Origin: JACCVL01 sp963695375
GTDB lineage: Bacteria > Actinomycetota > Actinomycetes > Propionibacteriales > Nocardioidaceae
NCBI GenBank assembly: GCA_963695375.1
Contig: OY968767.1
Location: forward strand, 1,116,001-1,180,000
Length of the DNA: 64,000 bases
Direction of reading: 5' to 3'
How positions within the stretch are numbered: the first letter of the stretch is position 1; each line of letters opens with the position of its first letter. A program made the translations under genes and the position numbers. Of the stretch, positions 53,977 to 63,396 are shown piece after piece. The notes under the pieces are model-generated. The model did not search any database, was not told the origin of the DNA, and saw nothing but the letters and a program-made list of their open reading frames with translations.

Positions 53977-56900
53977 ATGAAGCGAACGATTGCAGCCGTG
54001 GTACGCAGGACGGTGACACCGACGCTCTGTGCGGCCGTCGTCGCGGGGAGCCTCGCGGCGCCGTTGTCGTCGGCGGCCGCGGCCTCTGCGGCCTCGGCTC
54101 AGCCGACGGTGGCCCCGCTGGCGCCGGTGGGACAGGGGTTCAACCTGAACCGGTCAGACTTGAGGTTCATCCTCAAGCAGATCCGGATCTCCGAGGCGCA
54201 CGTAGCTTCGGCGACGCCGCAGGAGCCGTGCAGCACGCTGCTCGGCCCCGGGGCGGACCAGATCCCGAACGGGAATCAGGCGGGCTACGACCTGCCGTGG
54301 GGGTTGCGCACCGTCGACGGCACCTGCAACAACCTGATCCCCGGTCAGGAGAGGTTCGGCGCCGCGGACACGGTCTTCCCCCGTTCGGCGCCCGCCTTCT
54401 TCCGCGACGCGCAAGCAGGGGACCCGGACGGCCCGGGTCCAGCCGCGGCCGGCCCTACGTCGTACACCCAGCGCCGCGGCGTCGTCTTCGACACCGAACC
54501 GCGCACGGTGAGCAACCTGATCGTCGACCAGACCGAGACCAACCCGGCCGCGGTGACTGCTTCCGGTGGTGCGACCCCGGACTCCTCCGGCACGCTGCCG
54601 ATCCCGAACGTCGCTCCGGACGTCGGGCTGTCGGCGCCCTTCAACTCGGTCTTCACCCTGTTCGGGCAGTTCTTCGACCACGGTCTCGACCTCACCACCA
54701 AGGGCGGCGGGACGGTCTTCATGCCGCTTCAGCCGGACGACCCGCTGTACGTCCCCGGCAGCCCGACGAACTTCATGGTCCTCACCCGGGCCACGAACCA
54801 GCCCGGTCAGGACGGCGTGCTGGGCACCAACGACGACGTCCAGGACGCGACCAACACGACGACGCCGTTCGTCGACCAGAACCAGACCTACACCTCGCAC
54901 CCGGCGCACCAGGTGTTCCTGCGGGAGTACGAGCTCGACACCGCAGGTGACCCGGTGGAGAACGGTCGACTGCTCACCGGGCCGGGCGACGACGGCCTTG
55001 CCACCTGGGAGGCGGTCAAGACCCAGGCACGCGACGAGCTCGGGATCATCTTGAGCGACGCCGATGTGCTGAACGTCCCGCTGCTCGCCACTGACGCGTA
55101 CGGCAACTTCGTGCCGGGCCCGGAGGGCTACCCGCAGATCGTGACCGCCACCGGGCTGGTCGAGGGCAGCGCGGCCGGCACCGCGCTGCCGGGGAACACC
55201 CGCCGCACCGGCCATGCCTTCCTCGACGACATCGCGCACCACGCGGTGCCGGTCGGGGACCTGGACCCGAGCGACGGACCCGGACCGATCGTGCCGTTGT
55301 CGCCGGACAGCGACCCCGGCACCACCGACGACGGCAACCGGGCCACCTACGACGACGAGATGCTGAACGCGCACTTCGTCGGCGGTGACGGCCGGGCCAA
55401 CGAGAACATCGGCCTGACCGCGATCCACCACGTGTTCCACTCCGAGCACAACCGGCTGGTCGCGGACATCGACAACCTGATCAACACCACCGAGACGCCG
55501 GCGAACATCGCTGCCTGGCACGACAGCACCGGTCCGGCGTGGGAGTACGGCGAGCGGCTCTTCCAGGCAGCCCGCTTCGTCACCGAGATGGAGTACCAGC
55601 ACCTGGTGTTCGAAGAGTTCGCGCGCAAGGTGCAGCCGATGGTCAACGTCTTCGGCGAGGGCGGAACCGGCTACCACAGCAGCATCGACCCCTCGATCCG
55701 CGCCGAGTTCGCCCACGCCGTCTACCGGTTCGGGCACTCGATGCTGACCGAGACGGTCGCCAGGAAGAACGCCGACGGCTCGGTGAACGACATCGGCCTG
55801 ATCGAGGCCTTCCTGAACCCGCCGGAGTTCTTCGACGGTGGACCGGCAGGGACACTGACCGCCGACCAGGCGGCCGGCAGCATCGTGCGCGGCATGTCCC
55901 GCCAGGTCGGCAACGAGATCGACGAGTTCGTCACGGAGGCCCTCCGCAACAACCTGCTCGGCCTCCCGCTCGACCTCGCGACCATCAACATGGCGCGTGG
56001 ACGGGACACCGGCGTGCCTCCGTTCAACCGGGCCCGGCGCGCGTTCTACGCGGAGACCAACAACTCGGCGCTGGCTCCGTACGAGAGCTGGGCGGACCTG
56101 GGCTTCAGCCTGCGCAATCCGGACTCCCTGGTGAACTTCATCGCGGCGTACGGCACCCACCCGTCCATCACCGCCGTGACGGCAGTGGCGGACCGGAGGA
56201 CAGCAGCACAGCAGCTGCTGGACGACGCCGCGGACCCGGCTCCGGTCGACCCTGCCGTCCAGCAGGACGCGCTGGACTTCGTCAACAGCACCGGCCCGTG
56301 GGCCAACAACCCCAACGGCGTCACGGTGACCGGGGTGGACGACATCGACCTGTGGATGGGTGGCCTGGCCGAGAAGCCGATGGTCTTCGGAGGGATGCTG
56401 GGCTCAACGTTCAACTACGTGTTCGAGACCCAGATGGAGGACCTCCAGGACGGTGACCGGTTCTACTACCTGTCCCGAACCGCCGGTCTGAACCTGCTCA
56501 CCCAGCTGGAGGGCAACTCCTTCGCCGAGCTGGTCATGCGCAACACCGACGTCGAGGGGCTGCCGGCGGACACGTTCTCCCGGCCGGACTACGTGTTCGA
56601 CGTGTCGAAGCTCGGGACCACCGGTCCGGTGCCCGACGATCCGGACACCGAGTGGAACGAGAACCAGCTCCTGACCCGGATGCCGAACGGGACCATCCGG
56701 TTCGCGGGCGGTGAGCACGTCGTCTTCAACGGGACGTCGGGCAACGACCGGCTGTGGTCGAGCGAGGGTGACGACACCATGCGCGGCAACGACGGGAACG
56801 ACTGGATGCAGGGTGGAGACGGCGTCGACAACCTGATCGGTGGCCTCGGCGACGACATCCTGCAGGACCTCTTCGGTGACGACACCATCAAGGGCGGCGA

Positions 56901-58905
56901 CGGCGACGACGCCATCTCGTCCGGACAGGGGTTCGGCGGTGACCTCAACCAGGGCGGCCGCGGCAACGACTTCGTGGTCGGCGGCAACGACATCACCGAG
57001 ACCTTCGGTGGGCCGGGAGACGACTTCATCTTCGCCGGCGACGCCGAGGACACCGTCTTCGGTGACGACGGTGACGACTGGATCGAGGCCGGCAAGGGTC
57101 CGTTCAACCTGTTGCAGGGCGACAACGGCGCTCCGTTCCAGGACGACCCGAACGAGCCCGGGCACGACGTCCTCGACGGTGACGGAGGTGAGCAGGACTA
57201 CGACAGTGAGGGCGGTGACGACGTGATGCTCGCCGGACCTGGCATCCAGCGCAACGAAGGCATGCTGGGCTTCGACTGGGTGACGCACAAGAACGACCCG
57301 CTGCCCGGTGACTCCGACATGGACTTCACCGGCCTGCTCCCGCCCTCGGTCGAGACGAACCGGGACCGCTTCGACCTGGTCGAGGCACTGTCCGGATGGA
57401 ACAGGGACGACACCCTGCGCGGGGACGACCGGGGCGTCGCCGACCTCGGCGTCGAGCACGAGCTCACCCAGGAGGGCATCGACCGAGTGGTCGGCCTGGA
57501 CGGACTGCTGCCTGCGGGCACCACCTCGTTCAACGCCGGCAACATCATCATGGGCGGTGCGGGCAGCGACCTGATCGAGGGCCGCGGCGCCGATGACATC
57601 ATCGACGGTGACGCCTGGCTGAACGTCCGGCTCAGTGTTCGCACCGACCCGGCCGACCCCACGACCGAGATCGGTTCCGCGGACGGGATGAACAAGCCCT
57701 ACCTGAACGGGAGCACCACCACCCTCCAGCAGGCTGTGTTCGCGGGTCAGGTCGACCCGGGCAACATCGTGATCGTCCGCGAGATCCTGTACACACCAGG
57801 TCCGAGCGACGTCGACACCGCGGTGTTCTCCGCGGCACGGGCGGACTACGACATCACCTTCCCGGGTGACCGGGTGGTCGTGACGCACACCCGTGGCAAC
57901 GCAGCCGACGGAATCGACACGTTGCGCAACGTCGAGCGGCTGCAGTTCACCGACCAGACGGTGGTGCTGGAGACGCCGGCGGCGCCGGTGATCGGAACGG
58001 CCACCGCCGGTGACGGGTCGGCGACGGTGAACTGGTCGGCGCCTGCCCCCAACGGGTCGCCGGCGGTCACCAGCTACGACATCGTCGTCAGCGACGGTCG
58101 TGTGATCACGGGCATCCCGGCCGGTGCCACCAGCCGGGTGGTCAACGGTCTGACCAATGGGACTGCCTACACCTTCCAGGTGCGGGCCGTGAACGTGATC
58201 GGTGCCGGGCCACTGTCCGACGCATCGAACTCGGTCACACCCACGGCGCCGGTCGGCCCGCAGATCACGAGCAGGTCGCCGGGTGTGAACGCCACCAACG
58301 TTCCGGTCGGGACGAACGTCGACACGTTCTTCGACCAGCCCATGACCGCGGGCGGCTTCACCACCGCAACGGTGGTGCTGCGCAACCCGGCCGGCCAGCA
58401 GATCGCAGCAACGGTGGGCTACAACGCCACCCTGCAGCGGGTGCGGCTGAACCCGAGCGCCAACCTGGCGACGAACACGGTGTACACGGTGACGCTGACC
58501 GGCGGCCCAGCCGCCATCCGCAGTGCCACCGGGGTGCCGTTGACCACCACCAGCTGGAGTTTCACCACCGAGGGCGCCACTGCTCCGACGGTGACGACCA
58601 CCACCCCGGTGGCCGGGGCCACCGGAGTGGCTCGTGGAACCAATGCGATCGGCAACTTCAGCCAGCCGGTGATCGGAGTCAACGGGACCACGTTCCAGCT
58701 GCGCAACACCACCACCAACGCGGTGGTTGCTGCCGTGGTCACCGTCAACAACGCCGGAACCCGCGCCGTGCTGAACCCCAACAATGCGCTGGCTCGCAAC
58801 ACCCAGTTCCGTGCCACGCTGACCGGCGGGGCGGGAGCGATCCGGTCCGCCAACGGTGGGATCCCTCTGGCCACCACCAGTTGGGTCTTCAGGACCGCGC
58901 CGTGA
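53977..58905 (+). CDS. Secreted animal-type heme peroxidase with RTX, FN3 and Ig-like modules
   Basis: A 1642-residue exported protein (signal MKRTIAAVVRRTVTPTLCAAVVAG). The peroxidase domain (about 45-915) has distal His235 in FGQFFDHGLD, Arg473 and Glu476 in GRANENIGLTAIHH, proximal His587 in YRFGHSMLTE, and LATINMARGRDTGVPPFN. Asn477 stands where myeloperoxidase has the heme-linked Met. Residues about 917-1065 hold calcium-binding GGxGxDxhx repeats (GGDGDDAI, GGLGDDIL), with further copies later. An FN3 domain (1332-1423) and two Big_5-like domains (1425-1642) end it. It would make hypohalous acids or oxidise organics outside the cell. Confidence 0.92.
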   Translation: MKRTIAAVVRRTVTPTLCAAVVAGSLAAPLSSAAAASAASAQPTVAPLAPVGQGFNLNRSDLRFILKQIRISEAHVASATPQEPCSTLLGPGADQIPNGNQAGYDLPWGLRTVDGTCNNLIPGQERFGAADTVFPRSAPAFFRDAQAGDPDGPGPAAAGPTSYTQRRGVVFDTEPRTVSNLIVDQTETNPAAVTASGGATPDSSGTLPIPNVAPDVGLSAPFNSVFTLFGQFFDHGLDLTTKGGGTVFMPLQPDDPLYVPGSPTNFMVLTRATNQPGQDGVLGTNDDVQDATNTTTPFVDQNQTYTSHPAHQVFLREYELDTAGDPVENGRLLTGPGDDGLATWEAVKTQARDELGIILSDADVLNVPLLATDAYGNFVPGPEGYPQIVTATGLVEGSAAGTALPGNTRRTGHAFLDDIAHHAVPVGDLDPSDGPGPIVPLSPDSDPGTTDDGNRATYDDEMLNAHFVGGDGRANENIGLTAIHHVFHSEHNRLVADIDNLINTTETPANIAAWHDSTGPAWEYGERLFQAARFVTEMEYQHLVFEEFARKVQPMVNVFGEGGTGYHSSIDPSIRAEFAHAVYRFGHSMLTETVARKNADGSVNDIGLIEAFLNPPEFFDGGPAGTLTADQAAGSIVRGMSRQVGNEIDEFVTEALRNNLLGLPLDLATINMARGRDTGVPPFNRARRAFYAETNNSALAPYESWADLGFSLRNPDSLVNFIAAYGTHPSITAVTAVADRRTAAQQLLDDAADPAPVDPAVQQDALDFVNSTGPWANNPNGVTVTGVDDIDLWMGGLAEKPMVFGGMLGSTFNYVFETQMEDLQDGDRFYYLSRTAGLNLLTQLEGNSFAELVMRNTDVEGLPADTFSRPDYVFDVSKLGTTGPVPDDPDTEWNENQLLTRMPNGTIRFAGGEHVVFNGTSGNDRLWSSEGDDTMRGNDGNDWMQGGDGVDNLIGGLGDDILQDLFGDDTIKGGDGDDAISSGQGFGGDLNQGGRGNDFVVGGNDITETFGGPGDDFIFAGDAEDTVFGDDGDDWIEAGKGPFNLLQGDNGAPFQDDPNEPGHDVLDGDGGEQDYDSEGGDDVMLAGPGIQRNEGMLGFDWVTHKNDPLPGDSDMDFTGLLPPSVETNRDRFDLVEALSGWNRDDTLRGDDRGVADLGVEHELTQEGIDRVVGLDGLLPAGTTSFNAGNIIMGGAGSDLIEGRGADDIIDGDAWLNVRLSVRTDPADPTTEIGSADGMNKPYLNGSTTTLQQAVFAGQVDPGNIVIVREILYTPGPSDVDTAVFSAARADYDITFPGDRVVVTHTRGNAADGIDTLRNVERLQFTDQTVVLETPAAPVIGTATAGDGSATVNWSAPAPNGSPAVTSYDIVVSDGRVITGIPAGATSRVVNGLTNGTAYTFQVRAVNVIGAGPLSDASNSVTPTAPVGPQITSRSPGVNATNVPVGTNVDTFFDQPMTAGGFTTATVVLRNPAGQQIAATVGYNATLQRVRLNPSANLATNTVYTVTLTGGPAAIRSATGVPLTTTSWSFTTEGATAPTVTTTTPVAGATGVARGTNAIGNFSQPVIGVNGTTFQLRNTTTNAVVAAVVTVNNAGTRAVLNPNNALARNTQFRATLTGGAGAIRSANGGIPLATTSWVFRTAP

Positions 58906-58937
58906 GGGGGTAGCAGCGGAATCGCGAGATCGAGAGT

Positions 58938-58975
58938 CGGCAGTGCGTGCTTCGAGTCCGGAGCACGCACTGCCG
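58938..58975. terminator. Perfect 14-bp hairpin after the peroxidase gene
   Basis: CGGCAGTGCGTGCT (58938-58951) pairs exactly with AGCACGCACTGCCG (58962-58975) around a 10-base loop. It lies 33 bases after the peroxidase stop and fits an intrinsic terminator without T-tract. Confidence 0.7.
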
Positions 58976-59033
58976 CATTCTCGGTAGTCGGAACGGTCGG
59001 CCGAACAGCAGCCGGTAGGAAGGGCTGGGAAGT

Positions 59034-59069
59034 GGCGCGGACCCCGCCGCTGACGGTGGGGTCCGCGCC
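59034..59069. terminator. Long GC hairpin after the SARP gene
   Basis: GGCGCGGACCCC (59034-59045) pairs exactly with GGGGTCCGCGCC (59058-59069). The inner bases continue the stem (CCG/CGG) with one G-T wobble, closing on a CTGA loop. It lies 42 bases beyond the stop of the minus-strand regulator. Confidence 0.7.
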
Positions 59070-59111
59070 GCGCCGGTCGGTGTGCGTCGGGGCTCGTGCC
59101 GGCTGGGCCGC

Positions 59112-62100
59112 TCAGCCGACGGCGGCAGCTGCGGTCCGGGTCGGCTGCACCTGTCGGTGTGGGCCGTCGAACGACCGGGTGGGACCGTGGGCGAGGCCGG
59201 CCTGTCGGAAGTAGCGGCCGGCCAGGCTGCGGTGCACCTGTGCCTCCCCGCCCCGGCCGACGTGGTCGAGGCACTCGGCCGCCGCGAGATGGCAGTGCGC
59301 GGCGAGCAGCGGGTGTTCCAGGGAGGCGGCAACCTCGGTGGCCGTGGTCAGCGGGTCGATGGCCCGATCGGGTTGACCGGTGGCCAGCCGGATCGCGGAG
59401 CGGGCGACCAGCCGGTAGACGACCTCGGCCCCGACCGTCCGCCCGCCGTCCACGACCTCGTCGAAGAGCTCGAAGTCGCGCCGTGCGGCCTCGATGTCGT
59501 CGGCGGCTGTCAGCACGATGAGCCGGCCGAGGATCTCCGGAAGCAACAAGCGGCAGTCCGTCTCCAGAGCCGTCTCCTGGGCACGACGCAGGGTCGCGGT
59601 CGCCGCCTCGCGGTGTCCGCGGCGGGCCTGCACGGCACCGCGCACCAGCGCCTGGAACTGGCCCCCAAGCGGGCTCGGGGGGATCGGGGCGTCGGCGAGG
59701 GCGGCCTCGGCCTCGCTCAGCCGCTCGCGCATCAGGAGCACGCGGGCGGTCACCGTCTGGGCATCGATCCCTAGCGCCCCGCACCCCGGCTTCCGCAGCG
59801 CGTTGAGCAGCTCGCCCAGGTCGTGTCGGCCGACCTGGTGGGCGACCAAGCAGTCCAGCATCGTGATGTCGTGGGCCACGTCCGGCGCCAGCTCGTTGCT
59901 CCAGGCCCGCAGTCGGGCGACCGGTGCCTGGGCTGCGGTCGCGTGTCCGAGCAGAACGTCCGGGAGATGCCGCCAGGAGGCGGCCCGAGCGACCTCCTCC
60001 CGACCGGTGGCCAGACCTTCCGCCTCGCGCAGCAGCTGGTGGGCGCGGTCGAGTGCACGGACCGGGAGCAGCACCGCACCGACGTAGTCCAGTCGGGTCT
60101 GAACGCGCGCGGTGTTCGGCCCGGACTGGTCGGCCACCTCGATCGACGCGGACAGCTCCGCCGCATCGACCGCGGGCCGGGCGGGGTGCCGGGCGGTGTC
60201 GTCCGCCGGCCCAACCGTGTCCGGCGCTCCTGACAGCGTGGACCGCAGGTGTTCCAGCCGTTCGCGCAGCGGGCCGATTCTCGGAGCTGGGAGGGTGCCG
60301 TCGTTGAGCAGTTCGTCGGTGCGTCGTACGAGCTCCCTGGCCAGCGGGAGGTCGGCGTCGGCAAGTGCCCGCGTCGCCGCGACGATGGCGAACTCGGCAG
60401 CCTCGAAACGACTGCCGGCGGTCAGCCAGTGTTGCAACCGGGCCGGGCTGGAGAGCACCTCGGACTGGGCCACCTTGTGATGCAGGTGGGCGCGCACCAT
60501 CGGCCGCATCCAGACGGCCGTGGCGGCCCGCACCGCCTGGGAATGAAAGGCGACACCTGCCTCGACCATGCGCAGCAGGCCGAGGTCGGTGAGACGCTCC
60601 ACGGTGGCGCGGATGTCCACCGGGCCCCGGTTGTTCCCGGAGACGTCCGCGAGCAGGACGGACAGCGACTCCACCGGCATCGGGGCGTCGACACAGGCCA
60701 TCAGCTGGATCAGGTCGAGACTGCGATCGTCGGCACCGTCGACGGCCAGGCGCAGCAGTCCGCTGATCTCACCCGTCGACGTCGTGGACGATTCGGCGTC
60801 GAGCAGCGTCACCCCCTCTGGGCTCCAGCGCACCCGTCCCGCCCGGAGCAGGCTCTCGAGCTGCCGAACGGCGGCGCCTGCGAGTCCGTCGGTCTCCGTC
60901 CGGACGCTGCGCATCAGGTCGTCGTGGGGTTCTGCGCCGAGGACCTGCGCAGCGAGCTCGGTGAGCTGGGAGTCCGTCAGCGGATCGACCGCAACGTGTC
61001 CAACGGGGGGTGGGAGATGGTCGAGGGTCCGACGGAGGCCAGTGTCGCTTTCCACGACGACGACCGTCGTCCGCGGTGCGCCAGGCCCGCTCAGCACGGC
61101 TTCCAGCCGGTGCGCCCGCTCGTCGGGCTGCAGATCGTCGAGCAGGAGCACTCCCACGTCGCACGCCGACCGCTCACGGGTCGTGGTGTGTTGCTTGGGT
61201 CGGTGCTGGTTGGAGCCCTGGCCTCCGTGACCGTCGATCCGGCTCAACCGACGCCCTGCGGTGGTGCAGGCCGCCCTGACGACGTGCTCGCGTCCGCTGC
61301 CGGGACGGCCCAGCACGAGCACCACCGACGGTTTCGCCGGTTCGACCAGGAGCTGTGCCAGCTCGGCGGCCGGCGCCTCATTCCCCACGCCGGCTCGGGA
61401 CGGCCTGAGGTGGGTCGTGCCGCCGAGCACCCGGGCGTGCAGCTCCCGCGACGGCGCTGAGGGTGTTGCGCCCAGCTCCTCGTCGAGCCGAGAGCGGAGA
61501 GTCTCGTAGGTACGCAGGGCCTCGTCCCTCGAACCGAGTCCGGCGTGGGCGGCCATCAGGGCCCGGTGCGCACCCTCGTGCGTCGGCTCGAGCGCCACCA
61601 GCCGAGTGGCCAGGTCGAGCGCGTCCCGGAACCAGCCGAGCTCCACGGCAGCCTCCGCCGCGTCGCCGAGCAGTGAGCGGCGCAGGTTGAGCAGACCGCT
61701 GCGAGTGTCATGGCCCCAGTCGCTGTCGTCGTCATGACAGTGGAAGTCCCCGAGGTACAGGCCCTCAGCCTCCCAGGCATCTGCCACCGTCCGCGCCGGC
61801 AGGCCGGCGCGACGGGCATCGCGCGCATGGCTGGCCAGGCTGCGGAACGCCACGGCATCGACCCAGGCGTGATGGAGGACGAGCCCGATGGTCGTCCGCT
61901 CGACACACTCTGGTCCGAGTACGCGGCGCAGCTGGGAGGCCGCGGTGCGCAGACTGGCCCGGCCACGGGACGAGTCGACATCTGGCCAGAGCAGGTCGAC
62001 GAGACGCTCCGCGCGGACCGGCACGTCGTGTTCGAGAGCGAGCAACCGCAACAGGTCGAGGGTCTTGGCCGTCCGCCACTCCCTCGACGCGACGAGGCTG

Positions 62101-62171
62101 CCGTCCGCGCGTCGTACGGTCGTCGGTCCGAGCAAGCGGATCTCGACCCGACCTCCGTGGCCGCTCGTCAC
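59112..62171 (-). CDS. SARP/AfsR-type transcriptional regulator with BTAD and P-loop domain
   Basis: A 1019-residue regulator. Residues 5-95 are an OmpR-type winged helix (VEIRLLGPTTVRRADGS, RTAKTLDLLRLLALE, RGRASLRTAASQLRRVLG). The BTAD helical domain runs to about 245 (RLVALEPTHEGAHRALMAAHAGLG). An ATPase-like domain follows with VLVLGRPGSGREHVVRAA (Arg in the P-loop Lys place) and VGVLLDDLQ. The C-terminal 450 residues are TPR-like helices. SARPs activate secondary-metabolism or stress genes. GGAGGAAAAAG precedes the GTG. It diverges from the LuxR-type gene over 506 bases. Confidence 0.88.
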   Translation of the reverse strand: MTSGHGGRVEIRLLGPTTVRRADGSLVASREWRTAKTLDLLRLLALEHDVPVRAERLVDLLWPDVDSSRGRASLRTAASQLRRVLGPECVERTTIGLVLHHAWVDAVAFRSLASHARDARRAGLPARTVADAWEAEGLYLGDFHCHDDDSDWGHDTRSGLLNLRRSLLGDAAEAAVELGWFRDALDLATRLVALEPTHEGAHRALMAAHAGLGSRDEALRTYETLRSRLDEELGATPSAPSRELHARVLGGTTHLRPSRAGVGNEAPAAELAQLLVEPAKPSVVLVLGRPGSGREHVVRAACTTAGRRLSRIDGHGGQGSNQHRPKQHTTTRERSACDVGVLLLDDLQPDERAHRLEAVLSGPGAPRTTVVVVESDTGLRRTLDHLPPPVGHVAVDPLTDSQLTELAAQVLGAEPHDDLMRSVRTETDGLAGAAVRQLESLLRAGRVRWSPEGVTLLDAESSTTSTGEISGLLRLAVDGADDRSLDLIQLMACVDAPMPVESLSVLLADVSGNNRGPVDIRATVERLTDLGLLRMVEAGVAFHSQAVRAATAVWMRPMVRAHLHHKVAQSEVLSSPARLQHWLTAGSRFEAAEFAIVAATRALADADLPLARELVRRTDELLNDGTLPAPRIGPLRERLEHLRSTLSGAPDTVGPADDTARHPARPAVDAAELSASIEVADQSGPNTARVQTRLDYVGAVLLPVRALDRAHQLLREAEGLATGREEVARAASWRHLPDVLLGHATAAQAPVARLRAWSNELAPDVAHDITMLDCLVAHQVGRHDLGELLNALRKPGCGALGIDAQTVTARVLLMRERLSEAEAALADAPIPPSPLGGQFQALVRGAVQARRGHREAATATLRRAQETALETDCRLLLPEILGRLIVLTAADDIEAARRDFELFDEVVDGGRTVGAEVVYRLVARSAIRLATGQPDRAIDPLTTATEVAASLEHPLLAAHCHLAAAECLDHVGRGGEAQVHRSLAGRYFRQAGLAHGPTRSFDGPHRQVQPTRTAAAAVG

Positions 62172-62229
62172 GACTTTTTCCTCCGATCACCCGGCGCGCG
62201 TCGAGCAACTGAAGGCTGACGCATGTCGG

Positions 62230-62340
62230 TCACTCCGTCGTGTGGTCAGTCCCGATGCTGTGGCACTCGGAACATTTTGCGATGACGTTGCGCCACCGGG
62301 TCGGTGGTGTGCCATCGACCGTGACCATGCTGCGCACCAT
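62230..62340 (-). CDS. Possible 36-residue Cys-pair small protein
   Basis: ATG 62340 to TGA 62230 encodes a peptide beginning MVRSMVTVDGTPP and ending AKCSECHSIGTDHTTE. CxxC plus two His could bind a metal. Third codon positions are mostly G or C, as in real genes here, but no good ribosome binding site precedes it, and the peptide is short. It lies downstream of the SARP start, on the same strand as that gene but upstream of it. Confidence 0.25.
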   Translation of the reverse strand: MVRSMVTVDGTPPTRWRNVIAKCSECHSIGTDHTTE

Positions 62341-62643
62341 CGTCGGCTTGTTGCAGCCGAATGCCCGGGAACTAGTCCGGCCCAATACAGGGGGAGCCGA
62401 CCGATCACGACGGGTCACAAAACCTGCCCATGAGGGACTGGTGACTGCCTGAATGGGCAGTGGTTGAGGGGAAGTGGGGTGCGGCCATCCAACTCACCGT
62501 CAACCCAGCACAACCCTGCGTTGACAACACGGGCTGGGTGACTACTCATGCGTCTAGTCCTTTGCGCGGAACCAAGACGACAACTCGGTCGATAACTAAG
62601 CCTGCAAGGGAAATCGACGCGGGGACATCAGGGTGAGCAATGT

Positions 62644-62649
62644 TAGTCT
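62644..62649 (+). promoter_or_regulatory. -10 hexamer TAGTCT for the LuxR-type gene
   Basis: TAGTCT predicts transcription starting near 62656, giving a leader of about 22 bases that includes GGAGG just before the GTG at 62678. Unlike many genes in the window this one would have a normal leader. Confidence 0.4.
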
Positions 62650-62677
62650 CCTCGCCGGATAACTGCGGAGGGGTGCT

Positions 62678-63352
62678 GTGACGGAGGATTCGGACAGCCG
62701 CGACGAACCACTCCGCGTGCTCGTTTTCGCTGAGGACCGGATCACGGCGGAGCTCGCAGCCTTCGCCCTCGACGCTCATTCCGGCGTGAGCTGTACCTGC
62801 ACCACTCGCCGGAGCGATGTGCCGGCTGCATTACACGACGGTGCTGACCGACCGGACGTGGTCGTGCTGATCGAGCGAGGTGTCGACGATGAATGGTTCG
62901 AGTCCCTCACCGTCGACGACGGCGCCCGGCCCACGCGTTCCGTCGTCGCGCTCAGCACCGACGACCCCGCCCAGGAGGCACGCGGGATCAGACCTGGGTG
63001 GCAGCACGTGCCGGTGACCAGCGGTCGTGTTGCGGAAGGGCTCCTGGACGCAGTGCTCCGCCCGTCAGGAGGTGACCGACTGGTCCGGATCTGCCTCGTC
63101 GCCGACGCAGACTCCGGCGTTCCTCCGACCCGGGTGCACGCAGCGCTCACCGAGCGAGAGCGTCAGGTGCTGCAGAGTCTCGTGCGTGGCCTGGATGCCC
63201 GCCAGACCGCACGCGAGTTGGGCATCAGCATCAACACCTGCCGCGGCCACATCAAACGCTTGCACCACAAGCTCAACGCCCGCTCGCAGGTGGAGGTGGT
63301 CACGGAGGCGATCCGGCTCGGTGTGGTGGACATGCCTGGTCGCGACTCGTGA
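62678..63352 (+). CDS. LuxR-family regulator with degenerate receiver domain
   Basis: A 224-residue regulator. The N-terminal 130 residues have the outline of a receiver domain (LRVLVFAEDRITAELAAFAL, DRPDVVVLIERG, VVALSTDD), but the phospho-acceptor Asp expected after the third strand is not there (LIE). The C-terminal HTH is intact: HAALTERERQVLQSLVRGLDARQTARELGISINTCRGHIKRLHHKLNARSQVEVVTEA. It therefore looks like an atypical, phosphorylation-independent response regulator. No sensor kinase is adjacent. GGAGG precedes the GTG start. Confidence 0.88.
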   Translation: MTEDSDSRDEPLRVLVFAEDRITAELAAFALDAHSGVSCTCTTRRSDVPAALHDGADRPDVVVLIERGVDDEWFESLTVDDGARPTRSVVALSTDDPAQEARGIRPGWQHVPVTSGRVAEGLLDAVLRPSGGDRLVRICLVADADSGVPPTRVHAALTERERQVLQSLVRGLDARQTARELGISINTCRGHIKRLHHKLNARSQVEVVTEAIRLGVVDMPGRDS

Positions 63353-63396
63353 TCCGCGGTGTCGGCCCGACGAGGTCTCGGCCGGGCTGCCCCCTG

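Larger units (their letters stand above)
62172..62677. other. Divergent regulatory region between SARP and LuxR-type genes
   Basis: This 506-base region is less GC-rich than its surroundings. It contains a consensus -35-like TTGACA at 62521 (a -10 near 62543, TACTCA, is weak), and CAACCCAGC...GCTGGGTGAC forms an imperfect inverted repeat at about 62501-62542. TAGTCT at 62644 fits a -10 for the LuxR-type gene. A small frame at 62230-62340 (-) is described separately. No RNA gene was recognised. Confidence 0.45.
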
